From Gemmatimonadaceae bacterium (lineage in GTDB: Bacteria > Gemmatimonadota > Gemmatimonadetes > Gemmatimonadales > Gemmatimonadaceae), in NCBI GenBank assembly GCA_036496605.1, contig DASXKV010000067.1:150333-214332 (forward strand): a stretch of DNA of 64,000 nucleotides, in the 5' to 3' direction. Made by a program: the position numbers and the translations under genes. The notes under the pieces are model-generated. The model was not told where the DNA came from and did no database searches. It saw only the letters and a list, made by a program, of their open reading frames with translations. Every line of letters starts with the position of its first letter. Within the stretch, counting starts at the first letter, position 1. Positions 1-10,067 of this stretch are shown here, in pieces.

Positions 1-87
1 CGCGTCGGTCGGGCGCGGGATGGCGATGCCCAACAACAGCGTGACGAGCGTAGCACGCACGGCCAGGTATCGAACGGATTGAGACAT
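1..87 (-). CDS. N-terminus of a secreted protein, cut by window edge
   Basis: Only the first 29 codons are present. The ATG lies at 87-85 and the frame runs open off the left edge. The peptide starts MSQSVRYLAVRA, continues with a hydrophobic stretch TLVTLLLGIAI and then polar residues, which is a typical Sec signal peptide. It is divergent from the SusC-like gene that starts at 402, so the two would share the 88-401 spacer. No strong Shine-Dalgarno sequence is visible before the ATG. Function cannot be told from this piece. Confidence 0.5.
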   Translation of the reverse strand, partial: MSQSVRYLAVRATLVTLLLGIAIPRPTDA

Positions 88-401
88 CGGCGGATTCGGA
101 TCGGCGAGTTGAGGCGGCGTGAGGCGACGGCGGGAAGTCGGCCCCGTGCGTGACCAACACCGCCAGTGGTGTGGTTGACGTGCATATAGAATGCGCGCGC
201 TGGTTGACGCAAGTACGACCGGCGCTTACCCTCACGCCGGTGCCAACCGGCCCGATTCGCTCACGCAAGTCTCGTCGCGGGCGCTGAGCCTTCCGCGGCG
301 TTCACGTGCTGGTCCGGACAGGTGGTCCCACAGCGGGTCCGTGTTGAGCATTTGTGAAAGTCCTGCCCACCCCTCACTTTCCGGTCGGAGGTAAGCAACC
401 G
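88..401. promoter_or_regulatory. Divergent intergenic region upstream of SusC-like gene
   Basis: This 314-base spacer separates the minus-strand secreted protein from the SusC-like gene. It holds two TTGACG words (175-180 and 204-209) and a TATAGA word (185-190), but none of these makes a well-spaced -35/-10 pair, so no promoter is assigned. A GGAGGT ribosome binding site (387-392) lies 9 bases before the ATG at 402. Short open frames here have no family features and look accidental. Confidence 0.35.
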
Positions 402-3400
402 ATGAATGTTCGTCGCTCGGCGTTCATCGCGGCGGCCATGGCCGCTGTTGGATTCGCCAGTCCAGTCGTGCGCAGCGCTGCCGCGCAGGGCTCGATCAGG
501 GGTCGTGTGACGGCCGTCGAGAGCGGCCGCCCCCTCTCTGGCGCTCACGTGCTGCTCGTTGGGTCGACTTCGGTCGCGACGACGGGCGACGACGGTTCGT
601 TCACCTTGAGAGGTGTCGCGGCCGGGACCTGGCAGCTGCAGGCCCTCCACGTCGGCTATGAATCACAAAAGAAGCCGGTAACCGTGACGAGTGGCGATTC
701 GGCGCGAGTCGAGTTCGCGCTCACGGCGGCGGTGGTGCAGCTGCAAGAGGTGGTGACGACCGCGACGGGACAACAACGACGCGCTGAGCTGGGCAATGCT
801 GTCTCGGTGCTCGACATCTCGAAAAAGGTCGAGGAGAGTCCGAACAACAACCTTACGTCGATGATGATCGCGAAGTCGCCGAGCGTCACGATCTTGCCCG
901 GCACGGAGTTGGGCGGCGCGCCGACGGTGCGCATTCGCGGCGTCTCGTCGATCAGTCTTTCCAACGCGCCAATCTGGTATGTGGACGGCGTGCGCTACTC
1001 GGCGTCCGGCTTGTCGTCGGGCACGGACGTCGGCTTCTCGCTTCTCAATTCGCTCAACCCGGACGAGATCGAAGACATCGAGATCGTGAAGGGTCCATCG
1101 GCGGCAACGCTGTACGGGACGAACGCCGCGAACGGCGTCGTGCTCATCACAACAAAGAAAGGCCGCGCGGGACCAGCCCGATGGGCGTGGACCGCTGAGA
1201 ATCGCACCATCGACGATCGCGTGCCGTACCAGGACATGTACGCCAACTTCGGTCACGACCCGGTAACGGGCGACGTCCTTCGTTGCCAGCTGGCGACGAT
1301 GGTGACGAGCGCGAATTCGACTGGTTCGTGCGTTTCCGACAGCCTCACGCACTACAACTGGATGAAGGATCCGCAAAACACCTTCGTGCATCTCGGGCGC
1401 GGCAGTCTCTATGGCATGAACGTGAACGGAGGCACCGACGTCCTCCACTACTTCGCCAGCGGCGACATCGATAACGAGATTGGGCCGATTCAGATGCCCT
1501 CGTACGAGGTCAATCGATTCAATTCCCAGAACATCCCTGTGCGCAACGAGTGGTTCCATCCGGAAGCCCAGCAGCGTTCTTCGTGGCGTGGCAATCTTTC
1601 GGCAGCGCTCTCGCCGACGGTGGACCTCAACCTCAACACGGGGTTCGCGAAGCTCGACAATCGCATCCCGCCGGAGAGCGATCTGATCATCGCGCTTTAT
1701 TACGTCGGGATGCAGAACTACGGATACAAAGGATGTCCGGGCGGAGTGGCGCCTTGTGGTCTCGACAAGGATCCGAACCAGGCCAATGGTACGCCCCTAC
1801 ATGATGCGCTCCAGTGGGCACCGGGCGACATCATGCAGGTGACGCAAAATTCGGACGTGCAGCGTTTCACGGGAAGCGCGAACACGAGTTGGCGGCCCTT
1901 CTCGTGGATGCATAATGATGGCACGCTCGGTCTCGACCTTGCGGCCGTCGACTTCTTCCAGCTGTGCCGCTTGAACGAGTGTCCGCCGCAGACCTCGACG
2001 GCGCGTCTCGGAAGCGTTACGGACAATCAGACGAAGTTCCGCAACCTGTCGGCGAAGATCTCGAGCACGTCGACGTACAATTACCGCTCGTGGATCAATT
2101 TCCAAACGAGCGTCGGAGGCGACTACACGAACGTCGAAGTCGACTCCGTTCGCACCAGTGGAACAACGCTCCCGCCGGGTGGCTCGACCGTCGGCGCTGC
2201 CGCGACGCGGAGTGCCTCCAACGGGCAACCGATGGCAGTGAAGACGCTTGGCATCTACGCGCAGGAGCAGGCTGGCTTCAACGACCGGCTCTTCCTTACA
2301 GCGGCCGTTCGCACGGATCAGAACAGCGCGTTCGGCACGAACTTCCAGCGGGTTGTCTATCCGAAGGCGAGTGCGTCGTGGGTGGTTTCGGATGAAAGTT
2401 TCTTCCCGCATTACTCCTGGCTGGATCAGCTCCGACTTCGCACCGCGTATGGTGCGAGCGGCGTTCAGCCGGGCGCGACCTCAGCCCTGATTCTGTATAC
2501 GCCGGCGAGTGTGAGCATTCCGACGAAGTCATCGACGGCGACGGGTGGCACGGACACGCCGAGCCTAACGTTGAATCAACCCGGCAATGTGGACCTCAAG
2601 CCGGAAACGTCGACGGAATTCGAGGGCGGCTTCGATTCACAGTTCCTGAGTAATCGCCTGCACTTCGAGTACACGTTCTGGAGGAAGAAGACGAAGAATG
2701 CGCTCATCAATGTCAACCTCGCGCCCTCGTCAGGCGCCGCGCTGCTCAGCCCTCTGCTCAATATCGGATCGACCGAAGGATGGGGACACGAAGCGCAGGT
2801 GACGGCGCAGCTCTGGCAGTCACGCCGCTTTGGCTGGGACGTGTTGCTCACCGGGTCGCACTTCAGCAACAAGATTCTCGATCTCGGCATCGATCCGAGC
2901 ACGGGACAAGGGCGCGTGCTGATCGCGAACAGCGGCAGCACGAGCGGCCAGGTCCGGCAGATGGTCGGTTATCCGATCAACGCGCAGTGGTACCGTCCGT
3001 ACACGTACTCCGATGCCAACCACGATGGCATCGTGCAAGTGAGCGAGGTGCACGTCGACTCGTCCTTCCAGTATTTCGGCTACCGTGTACCGCGCGACCT
3101 CATGTCGATCCAGAACGGTTTCGATTTCCTCGGCGGCATGGTTCGCATCACGATGATGTTCGATTACAAGGGCGGAGCAAGCACGCTCGACGGCGCGAAC
3201 AACTTCCAGTGCAACACGGGACCGTTCGCATGCCGAGACACGCAGGATCCAACGGTCTCGCTCGACCGTCAGGCGGCGGCGATCGCCAAGACGTACGGCA
3301 CGACGCTCAACGGAACGAACTACAAGACCTCGCTCGGCTACTTCCGCAACAACCAGTTCTGGAAGTTCCGCGAGCTATCGGCGGTCCTGCAGCTGCCTAA

Positions 3401-3596
3401 CGCGGTACGATCGCGGATTCGTGCACAGCAGGGATCCTCGATCGTGTTCGGCGCGCGCAATCTGCACACGTGGAGCTCATGGACGGGCATCGACCCCGAA
3501 GCGAACTACGGTTTGACGCAGACGGAAGCGCAGAACGAGTTCCAGACGACGGGTCTCCCGACGTATTTCACCGTTCGACTCAATCTCAAGTACTGA
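402..3596 (+). CDS. SusC/RagA-type TonB-linked outer membrane protein (pair 1)
   Basis: Predicted 1064-residue outer membrane receptor. Start chosen at the ATG at 402 because GGAGGT sits 9 bases upstream and a signal peptide follows (MNVRRSAFIAAAMAAVGFA, cleavage near SAAAQ); the frame is open 16 codons further upstream. Residues about 30-105 are a carboxypeptidase-regulatory-like beta domain (GRVTAVESGRPLSGAHV, DGSFTLRGV). A LQEVVTTATG element introduces the plug, which contains VRIRGVSS, YVDGVRY and VKGPSAATLYGTNAANGV, the SusC signature. The remainder fits a 22-stranded barrel. It is followed after 17 bases by the SusD-like gene, so the two should form one import complex. An S9 peptidase downstream suggests peptide substrates, which is inference only. 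Confidence 0.9.
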   Translation: MNVRRSAFIAAAMAAVGFASPVVRSAAAQGSIRGRVTAVESGRPLSGAHVLLVGSTSVATTGDDGSFTLRGVAAGTWQLQALHVGYESQKKPVTVTSGDSARVEFALTAAVVQLQEVVTTATGQQRRAELGNAVSVLDISKKVEESPNNNLTSMMIAKSPSVTILPGTELGGAPTVRIRGVSSISLSNAPIWYVDGVRYSASGLSSGTDVGFSLLNSLNPDEIEDIEIVKGPSAATLYGTNAANGVVLITTKKGRAGPARWAWTAENRTIDDRVPYQDMYANFGHDPVTGDVLRCQLATMVTSANSTGSCVSDSLTHYNWMKDPQNTFVHLGRGSLYGMNVNGGTDVLHYFASGDIDNEIGPIQMPSYEVNRFNSQNIPVRNEWFHPEAQQRSSWRGNLSAALSPTVDLNLNTGFAKLDNRIPPESDLIIALYYVGMQNYGYKGCPGGVAPCGLDKDPNQANGTPLHDALQWAPGDIMQVTQNSDVQRFTGSANTSWRPFSWMHNDGTLGLDLAAVDFFQLCRLNECPPQTSTARLGSVTDNQTKFRNLSAKISSTSTYNYRSWINFQTSVGGDYTNVEVDSVRTSGTTLPPGGSTVGAAATRSASNGQPMAVKTLGIYAQEQAGFNDRLFLTAAVRTDQNSAFGTNFQRVVYPKASASWVVSDESFFPHYSWLDQLRLRTAYGASGVQPGATSALILYTPASVSIPTKSSTATGGTDTPSLTLNQPGNVDLKPETSTEFEGGFDSQFLSNRLHFEYTFWRKKTKNALINVNLAPSSGAALLSPLLNIGSTEGWGHEAQVTAQLWQSRRFGWDVLLTGSHFSNKILDLGIDPSTGQGRVLIANSGSTSGQVRQMVGYPINAQWYRPYTYSDANHDGIVQVSEVHVDSSFQYFGYRVPRDLMSIQNGFDFLGGMVRITMMFDYKGGASTLDGANNFQCNTGPFACRDTQDPTVSLDRQAAAIAKTYGTTLNGTNYKTSLGYFRNNQFWKFRELSAVLQLPNAVRSRIRAQQGSSIVFGARNLHTWSSWTGIDPEANYGLTQTEAQNEFQTTGLPTYFTVRLNLKY

Positions 3597-3613
3597 CAGC
3601 GAGGACGATACTC

Positions 3614-5059
3614 ATGCGGAATCAGACGAATCGCGCCTGGTCGGTTGGCGCGGCCGCGATCGTGCTCGCGGCGGGTGTGTTCACGCTCGGCGGCTGTGAT
3701 CGTATCAAAAACGAGCTGCTCGAGCCGCAGAATCCGGGACTGGTGGACCAAAGCGCCGTCAATTCGGCAGCTGCGGCGGCAGCGCTTAAGATTGGAGCGA
3801 TCGGACGGCTGAAGGTTCTCTCCAACGACCCGAGCGCCACAGGCTTCGCTTATTCGTCGCTCTGGGTGGCTTCCGGACTCTTCAGCGACGAGTTCTCGAA
3901 TTCGGACTTTCAGAATTCGCAGAACGACGTGGATGCGCGCACGATCAGCCCGGATAATGTTGTGAGTGATTATTCACGCGTTACCCAGTCGCGAGGTTTC
4001 ATTCGTGACGCGATTACCGCGGAGCGGCAGTGGGAGCCTCAGAAGACCACCGACATCGCGGAATTGTACCTCGGCCTCGGCTTCCTCGAGATGAGTCTCG
4101 GCGAGGACTTTTGCAATGGTATCCCGTTAGGCAGCAACAAGGCGGGCGTCGCCGACTATAGCAGCCCCGACTTCAAGCCCTTGACGAATCAGCAGGTCTA
4201 CGTGATTGCGTTGGCGCACGTTGACACTGCCATCTCCACGATCGGGACGGCGACAGACGCCGCGTCGACCTTTGTGATGCAGGCAGCGCTCATTACGCGA
4301 GCGCGCATAATGATCGATCAAAATCGGAACCAAGCTGGCGCTGCCGCCGCGCTCGTGCCGACGACGGTCGTACCCTCCACCTATCAGTATCTGTGGACTT
4401 CCTCGACCGCATCCAACGGCGACGACATCGGTATATGGCGGTTCAACAACTCCGTCGGGCGCACCACCGTAGGCGACAGCACGATCAACTTCCAGGGAAA
4501 GATCTACACGACCCTGAACGCGATTCCCTTTGCGTCGGCGAAGGATCCGCGCGTGCCGGTGCTGGATGGCAAAGGTGCAGGGCTGTCTTCCGAAGATGGC
4601 CTCACGCCCTTCTTTCTGCAGCAGATCTGGAAGAATCGCGACGACCCGGTTCCGATGGTTTCCGGTATCGATGCGCGCCTCATCGAGGCGGAAGCGGCGC
4701 TCAACGCCAGTACGCCCGATATCACGACGATGATGACGATCCTGAACGCGCTTCGTGCCACGCCGCCAAAGATCGGTACGTATCAGCCGGCGGCGATGGC
4801 GCCGCTCGCGACGCCCGCCACGACCGACGATGCGACGACGCTGTTCTTCCGAGAGAAGGCGTTCTGGACCTTCGGCCGCGGACAGCGCATGGGTGATCTG
4901 CGGCGCCTCGTCCGCCAGTATGGGCGGACGCAGGACAAGGTGTTCCCGTCTGGCCAGCAGTATAAGGGCGTGAACTACGGCGCCGACGTGAATTTCCCGG
5001 TGCCCGATGGTGAGCGCGTGAACCCGCAATTCCAGGGGTGCATCGATCGGAGCGCGTAG
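3614..5059 (+). CDS. SusD/RagB-type lipoprotein (pair 1)
   Basis: Surface substrate-binding lipoprotein expected to lid the SusC channel encoded just upstream. The ATG at 3614 gives a signal peptide ending in the lipobox TLGGC (Cys28) and is preceded by GAGGA; the frame is open further upstream inside the SusC gene but without signal features. 481 residues. The C-terminal part has the family pattern EKAFWTFGRGQRMGDLRRL and RQYGR. The helical TPR-like body is inferred. The codons for IPLGS at 4121-4135 contain one copy of the dispersed octamer CGTTAGGC and use the rare Leu codon TTA. Confidence 0.85.
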   Translation: MRNQTNRAWSVGAAAIVLAAGVFTLGGCDRIKNELLEPQNPGLVDQSAVNSAAAAAALKIGAIGRLKVLSNDPSATGFAYSSLWVASGLFSDEFSNSDFQNSQNDVDARTISPDNVVSDYSRVTQSRGFIRDAITAERQWEPQKTTDIAELYLGLGFLEMSLGEDFCNGIPLGSNKAGVADYSSPDFKPLTNQQVYVIALAHVDTAISTIGTATDAASTFVMQAALITRARIMIDQNRNQAGAAAALVPTTVVPSTYQYLWTSSTASNGDDIGIWRFNNSVGRTTVGDSTINFQGKIYTTLNAIPFASAKDPRVPVLDGKGAGLSSEDGLTPFFLQQIWKNRDDPVPMVSGIDARLIEAEAALNASTPDITTMMTILNALRATPPKIGTYQPAAMAPLATPATTDDATTLFFREKAFWTFGRGQRMGDLRRLVRQYGRTQDKVFPSGQQYKGVNYGADVNFPVPDGERVNPQFQGCIDRSA

Positions 5060-5169
5060 CGACACATAACGAGTGAGGGATTCGGTCAGCTCGAGCAAAG
5101 CGAGGGATCTGAGCTTGTGATAAGTTGATCGCTGTACCCAGCCAGTTCGTTCGCATTCACGGAGCTTTT

Positions 5170-8043
5170 ATGATCTCCACGATTCGCACCGCGACGCTCG
5201 CAATGCTCGTCGGAGCGACCTCGCTCGTCGCGCAGCAGCCACAAGGCGCGCCGTCGGCTGCGTCCGCTGCCAGGCCCGTTCTCACCGAAGCCGACTTTGC
5301 GCGCATCGAGGCGCTTGGCGCGGTCGCATTGTCACCGGATGGAAAATGGGTGGCATATGACTTTCGGCGTGGCGTGGCCGGTCCCACCGAGCTGCGATAT
5401 CGGCCGGTAGCTGGAGGCAGCGAAGCGAGTGCTGCGTTAGGCAACGTGCCCGTCTTCAGCTCGAACAGCCGCTGGCTGCTCTTCACCGTGAGTCCGGACA
5501 CGATCGGTGGCCGCGGCGCGGGCCGCGCTGGACGCGGCGCCGGCGGGCGCGGTTCGGTCACGGGCGCGGGCGCCACGTCGGAGGCCGCGCGCAACAAGGT
5601 TGGCATCGTCGATCTGAGATCCGGGACGACGACCATCCTCGCCGACGTGGCGTCGTTCGCGTTGAGCAAAGACGGATCGCACGTTGCACTGCGTCGCTAT
5701 GCGCCGCCTGAAACGAAGAGTCGCGGCGCGGACCTGGTCATCCGTGACCTGGATCAGGGAAGCGACATCACCTTCGGCAACGTGGCTGATTTCGCCTGGA
5801 GTGACGATGGTGCACTGCTCGCGATGGCCGTCGACGTCGATGGCCATACGGGCGATGGCGTACAGATCCTCAACGTCACCACCGGTGTCATCCGCGAGCT
5901 CGACAGCGGCGATCACTTCTATAGCGCCGTCGCGTGGCGCAGGCACGCCGATGATCTCGCCGTTTTGCGAAGCCGATCGGACAGCGCGTTCGCGGACACG
6001 AGCTATGCGGTGATCGCGTGGCGCGGCCTCGCTGGCCCGCGTCCGACGAAGAGCGTCTATGATTTCGGGGTCGACGCGAGCTTCCCGAACGGAATGCGCG
6101 TCACCAGCTACCGTCCGCCACTCTGGTCCGAAGACGGTAGCGCCGTGTTCGTCGGGTTGGCGGCACGCGAGCCGAAGGAATCACGTCAATGGAACGCGTC
6201 GCAACCCGCGCGCGTCGAAGTCTGGCACTGGAAGGACCGGCGCGAGTACCACCAGCAGGATCGTCAGGCCGCGCAAGACCGCCAGAAGACCGAGCTTGCG
6301 GCGTGGCGGCTCGCCGACAATCGGCTCGTTAGGTTGGCGGACGATTCCTCGGATGTGGTGCAACTGTCCGAGAATCAGCGCGTCGCGCTGGTGAACGACG
6401 AGCAGCCGTATTTTTCGGAGATCATCTCGGGGCGGCAGTACCGCGACGTCTATTCCATCGACCTGGCGACTGGTCGGCGTGATCGCGTCGTCACGAAGAG
6501 CGTCTATCCGGCATCGGCAAGCCCGACGGGCCGCTACGTGCTGTATCCACAGGGCGGCCACTGGTGGACGTACGATCTCACGACCAAAGCGCGCGCGAAT
6601 CTCACGGCCAAGATCTCGAGCGCGTTCGTCAACATGGAAGACGATCACCCGATCCACGAGCGTCGTCCCTATGGTGTCGGCGGCTGGACGACCGGCGACC
6701 GCTCCGTGATTCTGTACGATCGCTCCGATCTGTGGCAAGTGGCCTCGGACGGCTCGAATCCCGTTAGGCTCACGCGTGGTCGCGAGGACAGCACCGTGTA
6801 TCGGATCGAGGTGCTCGACCCGGACGCGCGCGCAATCGATCCCGCGAAGCCGATCATTCTCTCGGCCGTGGGCGACTGGAACAAGAAGAGCGGATTCGCT
6901 CGCCTGACCATCGGTCAACCGGCGCAGCGCCTCGTGTGGCTGGACAAGAGTGTCGGTCGGCTGCTGCAGGCCAAGAACGCAGCGAACACATTTGCCTTCG
7001 TGGAGCAGAGCGCCGACGAGCCGCCTAACGTCTTCGTCACGGCGGCCGGCTTCGATGCGGCGCAGCAGGTATCGCACACCAATGCGTTCCTCGCCGATCA
7101 CGCGTGGGGAAAACAGGTGCTGATGCCGTACACCAACTCCCGCGGCGATAAGTTGCAGATGATGCTGACGTACCCGGCGGATTATCAGCCGGGCAGACAA
7201 TACCCGATGGTCGTGTACTACTACGAGAAGCTGTCGCAGGGATTTCACCAGTGGGTGGCGCCCACCGATCGATCGACGTACAACACCAGCGTCTTTAGCC
7301 AGAATGGCTACTTCGTCCTGCGTCCCGACGTCGTTTTCCGGTATCGAGAGCCCGGGTACTCAGGGCTGGATTGCGTGACGTCGGCGGTGAAGGCGGCACT
7401 CGCGACGGGCATGATCGACCCCAAGCGCGTCGGCAACATGGGACACTCGTGGGGCGGCTATCAGTCGGCGTTCTACGCGGTGCACGGCCACGGCATGTTC
7501 GCCGCGACGATTGCCGGAGCGCCGCTCACGGACTTGATCAGCATGTACGGTTATACGTCTTTTAACAGCGGTTTGCCCGAGACGGGACACTACGAAACCG
7601 GGCAGGAGCGGATGCAGGTCCCGCTCTGGGAAGATCCGCAAGCGTACGTCCGCAACTCGACCGTCTTCGCCGTGGACTCGCTGCAGACACCCCTGCTTCT
7701 CGAGGAGGGAGACGCCGACGGCAACGTCAACTACTGGCAGAGCATGGAGCTCTATAACTTCGGCCGCCGCCTGGGCAAGGAAGTCGTCTTTCTGATCTAT
7801 AACGACGAGAATCACGGCGTCGCGCGGCCGGAGAGCCAGATCGATTATCATCGGCGACAACTCGAGTGGTTCGCGCACTACCTCAAGGGCGAGCCGGCGG
7901 CGGATTGGATCACGCACGGTGAAACGTATCTGGCGCGTCAGAAGATGCTCAACGCGTACAATGCGTCGAAGGACGTGTCACCCACGCCGGCGATTCAGGC
8001 CGGTGCGACAAGCAATAGCGGGGGGAGGACGCGGCGTCCGTGA
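5170..8043 (+). CDS. Secreted S9 family (prolyl oligopeptidase-type) peptidase
   Basis: 957-residue serine peptidase, probably periplasmic or surface-exposed. The ATG at 5170 follows GGAG by 5 bases and begins a signal peptide (MISTIRTATLAMLVGATSLVAQ). The N-terminal two-thirds is beta-propeller-like (LSPDGKWVAY, repeated blades), and the C-terminal alpha/beta-hydrolase domain carries GHSWGG with nucleophile Ser760, Asp850 in DADGNV and His882 in ENHG. A low-complexity Gly/Arg run near residues 112-130 is unusual for the family. It lies 110 bases after the SusD-like gene and probably supplies or trims peptides for that importer. Closest family: acylaminoacyl-peptidase/DPP-like S9; the exact specificity cannot be read. 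Confidence 0.85.
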   Translation: MISTIRTATLAMLVGATSLVAQQPQGAPSAASAARPVLTEADFARIEALGAVALSPDGKWVAYDFRRGVAGPTELRYRPVAGGSEASAALGNVPVFSSNSRWLLFTVSPDTIGGRGAGRAGRGAGGRGSVTGAGATSEAARNKVGIVDLRSGTTTILADVASFALSKDGSHVALRRYAPPETKSRGADLVIRDLDQGSDITFGNVADFAWSDDGALLAMAVDVDGHTGDGVQILNVTTGVIRELDSGDHFYSAVAWRRHADDLAVLRSRSDSAFADTSYAVIAWRGLAGPRPTKSVYDFGVDASFPNGMRVTSYRPPLWSEDGSAVFVGLAAREPKESRQWNASQPARVEVWHWKDRREYHQQDRQAAQDRQKTELAAWRLADNRLVRLADDSSDVVQLSENQRVALVNDEQPYFSEIISGRQYRDVYSIDLATGRRDRVVTKSVYPASASPTGRYVLYPQGGHWWTYDLTTKARANLTAKISSAFVNMEDDHPIHERRPYGVGGWTTGDRSVILYDRSDLWQVASDGSNPVRLTRGREDSTVYRIEVLDPDARAIDPAKPIILSAVGDWNKKSGFARLTIGQPAQRLVWLDKSVGRLLQAKNAANTFAFVEQSADEPPNVFVTAAGFDAAQQVSHTNAFLADHAWGKQVLMPYTNSRGDKLQMMLTYPADYQPGRQYPMVVYYYEKLSQGFHQWVAPTDRSTYNTSVFSQNGYFVLRPDVVFRYREPGYSGLDCVTSAVKAALATGMIDPKRVGNMGHSWGGYQSAFYAVHGHGMFAATIAGAPLTDLISMYGYTSFNSGLPETGHYETGQERMQVPLWEDPQAYVRNSTVFAVDSLQTPLLLEEGDADGNVNYWQSMELYNFGRRLGKEVVFLIYNDENHGVARPESQIDYHRRQLEWFAHYLKGEPAADWITHGETYLARQKMLNAYNASKDVSPTPAIQAGATSNSGGRTRRP

Positions 8044-8071
8044 CAGAATTATCATCCTGACCGACGCGAAG

Positions 8072-8195
8072 GATCTGCTTTTGGACCTCTCAGACCATCG
8101 CTGGCTCCGTCGCGGCCGCGTTCAACCCAGTAAATGATTGCTGCCGAGACGAAGCCAGCGATCCTTTGAGAGATCCAAAAAGCAAAGAGCAGATC
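8072..8195. repeat. Long imperfect inverted repeat
   Basis: Arms at 8072-8106 and 8153-8195 match as inverted copies with a few gaps: GATCTGCT at the outer ends, TTTTGGA/TCCAAAA, CTCTCA/TGAGAG and ATCGCTGGCT/AGCCAGCGAT at the inner ends, around a 46-base spacer. It lies between the S9 peptidase stop and the kinase start. It could be a transcript-end hairpin, a decayed miniature element or a regulatory fold; there is no T-run after it. Confidence 0.5.
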
Positions 8196-8243
8196 GTCGC
8201 ACGCCGCATTGGCGTATCGCTGCTCGATGTCGTAGCATGGGGG

Positions 8244-9920
8244 ATGACGGACACCGCTGAATTCACAGCCCGTTCGCGCGCGCTCGCGCCCGACTTCACG
8301 CTCGAGCGCGAGATCGGACGCGGCGGGATGGGCATCGTCTACCTCGGTGTCGACGTACAGCTCGATCGGGCGGTCGCCATCAAGGTACTCCCCGAGCTGC
8401 TCTCGGGTGTGCCCGAAGTGCGTGAGCGCTTCCTGCGCGAGGCGCGCACGGCCGCGAAGCTCTCGCATCCGAGCATCGTGCCGATCTACCGCGCTGACGA
8501 GACGGACGGCGTCGTCTACATCGTGATGGCCTACGTTGATGGTGCATCGCTCGCCGATCGGCTCGCGACGCAGCCAGTGCCGGCAATTCGCGACACCTGT
8601 CTCATTCTCCGCGACGTCGCGCTAGCGCTCGACTACGCGCATGCGCACGGCGTGGTGCATCGCGACATCAAGCCCGAGAACATTCTCGTCGAGCGGGCGA
8701 GAGGCCGCGCCTGGGTTACGGACTTCGGGATCGCGAGATTGGCCGAAGCGAAGCCGCTGACGGCGACTGGGCAGGTCCTCGGCACGGTACACTACATGAG
8801 CCCCGAGCAGATCAGCGGGGAAGCCGTGGACGGCCGCAGCGATCTCTATTCGTTAGGCGTCGTCGCCTTTCGCGCGCTCACCGGCCGCTTGCCCTTCGAC
8901 AGCGAGACGGCGTCGGCGGTGCTCGTCGCGCACGTCGTGAAGCAGCCACCCAAAGTCCGTGACGTCGCGCCGCACATTCCCGTGGCACTCGCCGCCCTGA
9001 TCGATCGCTGCCTCGCCAAGGACGTCGCGGTGCGCTGCGCATCGGGCGGGGACTTCGCCGATGCACTCGACCGCGTGCTGCAGGAGCTCGATGCGAATGC
9101 GCCAACGCCGACGGCCGACGCGATCATCTCCGAGCGCGAAGCACGCGCGCTCTGGTCGCGCGCTGCCGAGCTGCAGGCGTTCACGGGTACCTTGACGCGT
9201 CCACCCGCGCCGGAGCGAGCCGCAGCAGTCGCCAAGGAAAGCGATCGGCGGACCATGACGAGCGGGTATCGTCTCGATGACGCGCGCTCGGCCGCGCTCG
9301 AGGCAGGGATTCCGGAGCGGTATGTCGAGCGTGCGGCGGCCGAGCTGGGGCTGGCGCGCGCGATGCCTAACGCGGACGCACCGCCGGTCGTGCACAATGG
9401 GACGCCGAGTGGATCGCGCTGGGCGGGCTCGCCGACGTCGATTCTCTACGAGGTCGAGGTCGTGGGCGAGGTTCCCGAGTCGGAGATGTATATCCTGATC
9501 GACACGATTCGGCGTCGCATCGGCGAGGCGGGACACGCGGGCGCGATCGGTCGCAGCGTGTCGTGGAGCTCGGCGTCCAAAAATCGGAACCTGCTGGTGA
9601 CGATCATCGCGCGCCACGGGAAGACGTCGATTCGCGTCGACGAGCGTTTGACGCCGCTTGCGGGAGGGATCTTCGGCGGCGTGATGGGCGGCGTTGGGGG
9701 CGGTTCCGGGGGATTGGCGTTCGGGATCGGTATGGGCGCGATGCATTCAGCCGCGATGGCTTTCGGCATCTGGGGCGCGATTATCGCCAGCAGCTATGCG
9801 CTCGCGCGAACCATCTACGGAGCGCAGGTGCGCAAGCGGCTCACAGCGTTAGGCGAGCTGACGGATGAGTTGGCGGCGCAGGCTCGTGATGCGATCAAGC
9901 TGTTACCGCGAGGATCCTGA
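8244..9920 (+). CDS. Ser/Thr protein kinase (Pkn-type) with C-terminal membrane region
   Basis: 558-residue Hanks-type kinase. The ATG at 8244 is chosen because the kinase domain begins within 20 residues; the frame is open from 8166 but that part overlaps the inverted repeat. Motifs seen: Gly-rich loop GRGGMG (25-30), VAIK with Lys47, HRDIKPEN with Asp141, DFG with Asp160, GTVHYMSPEQ activation segment, and HxDLYSLGV-like GRSDLYSLGV. After about residue 275 comes a linker region with no recognised sensor, then a Gly-rich hydrophobic segment (about 470-525) likely to be one or two membrane passes near the C-terminus. It is a stand-alone gene. Substrates are unknown. Confidence 0.88.
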   Translation: MTDTAEFTARSRALAPDFTLEREIGRGGMGIVYLGVDVQLDRAVAIKVLPELLSGVPEVRERFLREARTAAKLSHPSIVPIYRADETDGVVYIVMAYVDGASLADRLATQPVPAIRDTCLILRDVALALDYAHAHGVVHRDIKPENILVERARGRAWVTDFGIARLAEAKPLTATGQVLGTVHYMSPEQISGEAVDGRSDLYSLGVVAFRALTGRLPFDSETASAVLVAHVVKQPPKVRDVAPHIPVALAALIDRCLAKDVAVRCASGGDFADALDRVLQELDANAPTPTADAIISEREARALWSRAAELQAFTGTLTRPPAPERAAAVAKESDRRTMTSGYRLDDARSAALEAGIPERYVERAAAELGLARAMPNADAPPVVHNGTPSGSRWAGSPTSILYEVEVVGEVPESEMYILIDTIRRRIGEAGHAGAIGRSVSWSSASKNRNLLVTIIARHGKTSIRVDERLTPLAGGIFGGVMGGVGGGSGGLAFGIGMGAMHSAAMAFGIWGAIIASSYALARTIYGAQVRKRLTALGELTDELAAQARDAIKLLPRGS

Positions 9921-9938
9921 CCCGTTTCCGCGAAGCCC

Positions 9939-9968
9939 TTGACACCACCGCAAGAGGGCTGTCATGAT
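9939..9968 (+). promoter_or_regulatory. Candidate sigma70-type promoter for SusC-like pair 2
   Basis: A perfect TTGACA (9939-9944) is followed after 18 bases by CATGAT (9963-9968), a four-of-six match to TATAAT. This would give a leader of roughly 90 bases before the ATG at 10068. It is the best-looking -35/-10 pair upstream of the second SusC/SusD operon, but the -10 is weak. Confidence 0.4.
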
Positions 9969-10067
9969 AGCGCCGTAAGGTTTGGCATACCAAAATTGTG
10001 TACCACGCGGACGGACGGTCGTCCGTGCGGCGACGTGGCCCCAGTCTCTCGCTCCGGGAGAATTCCC

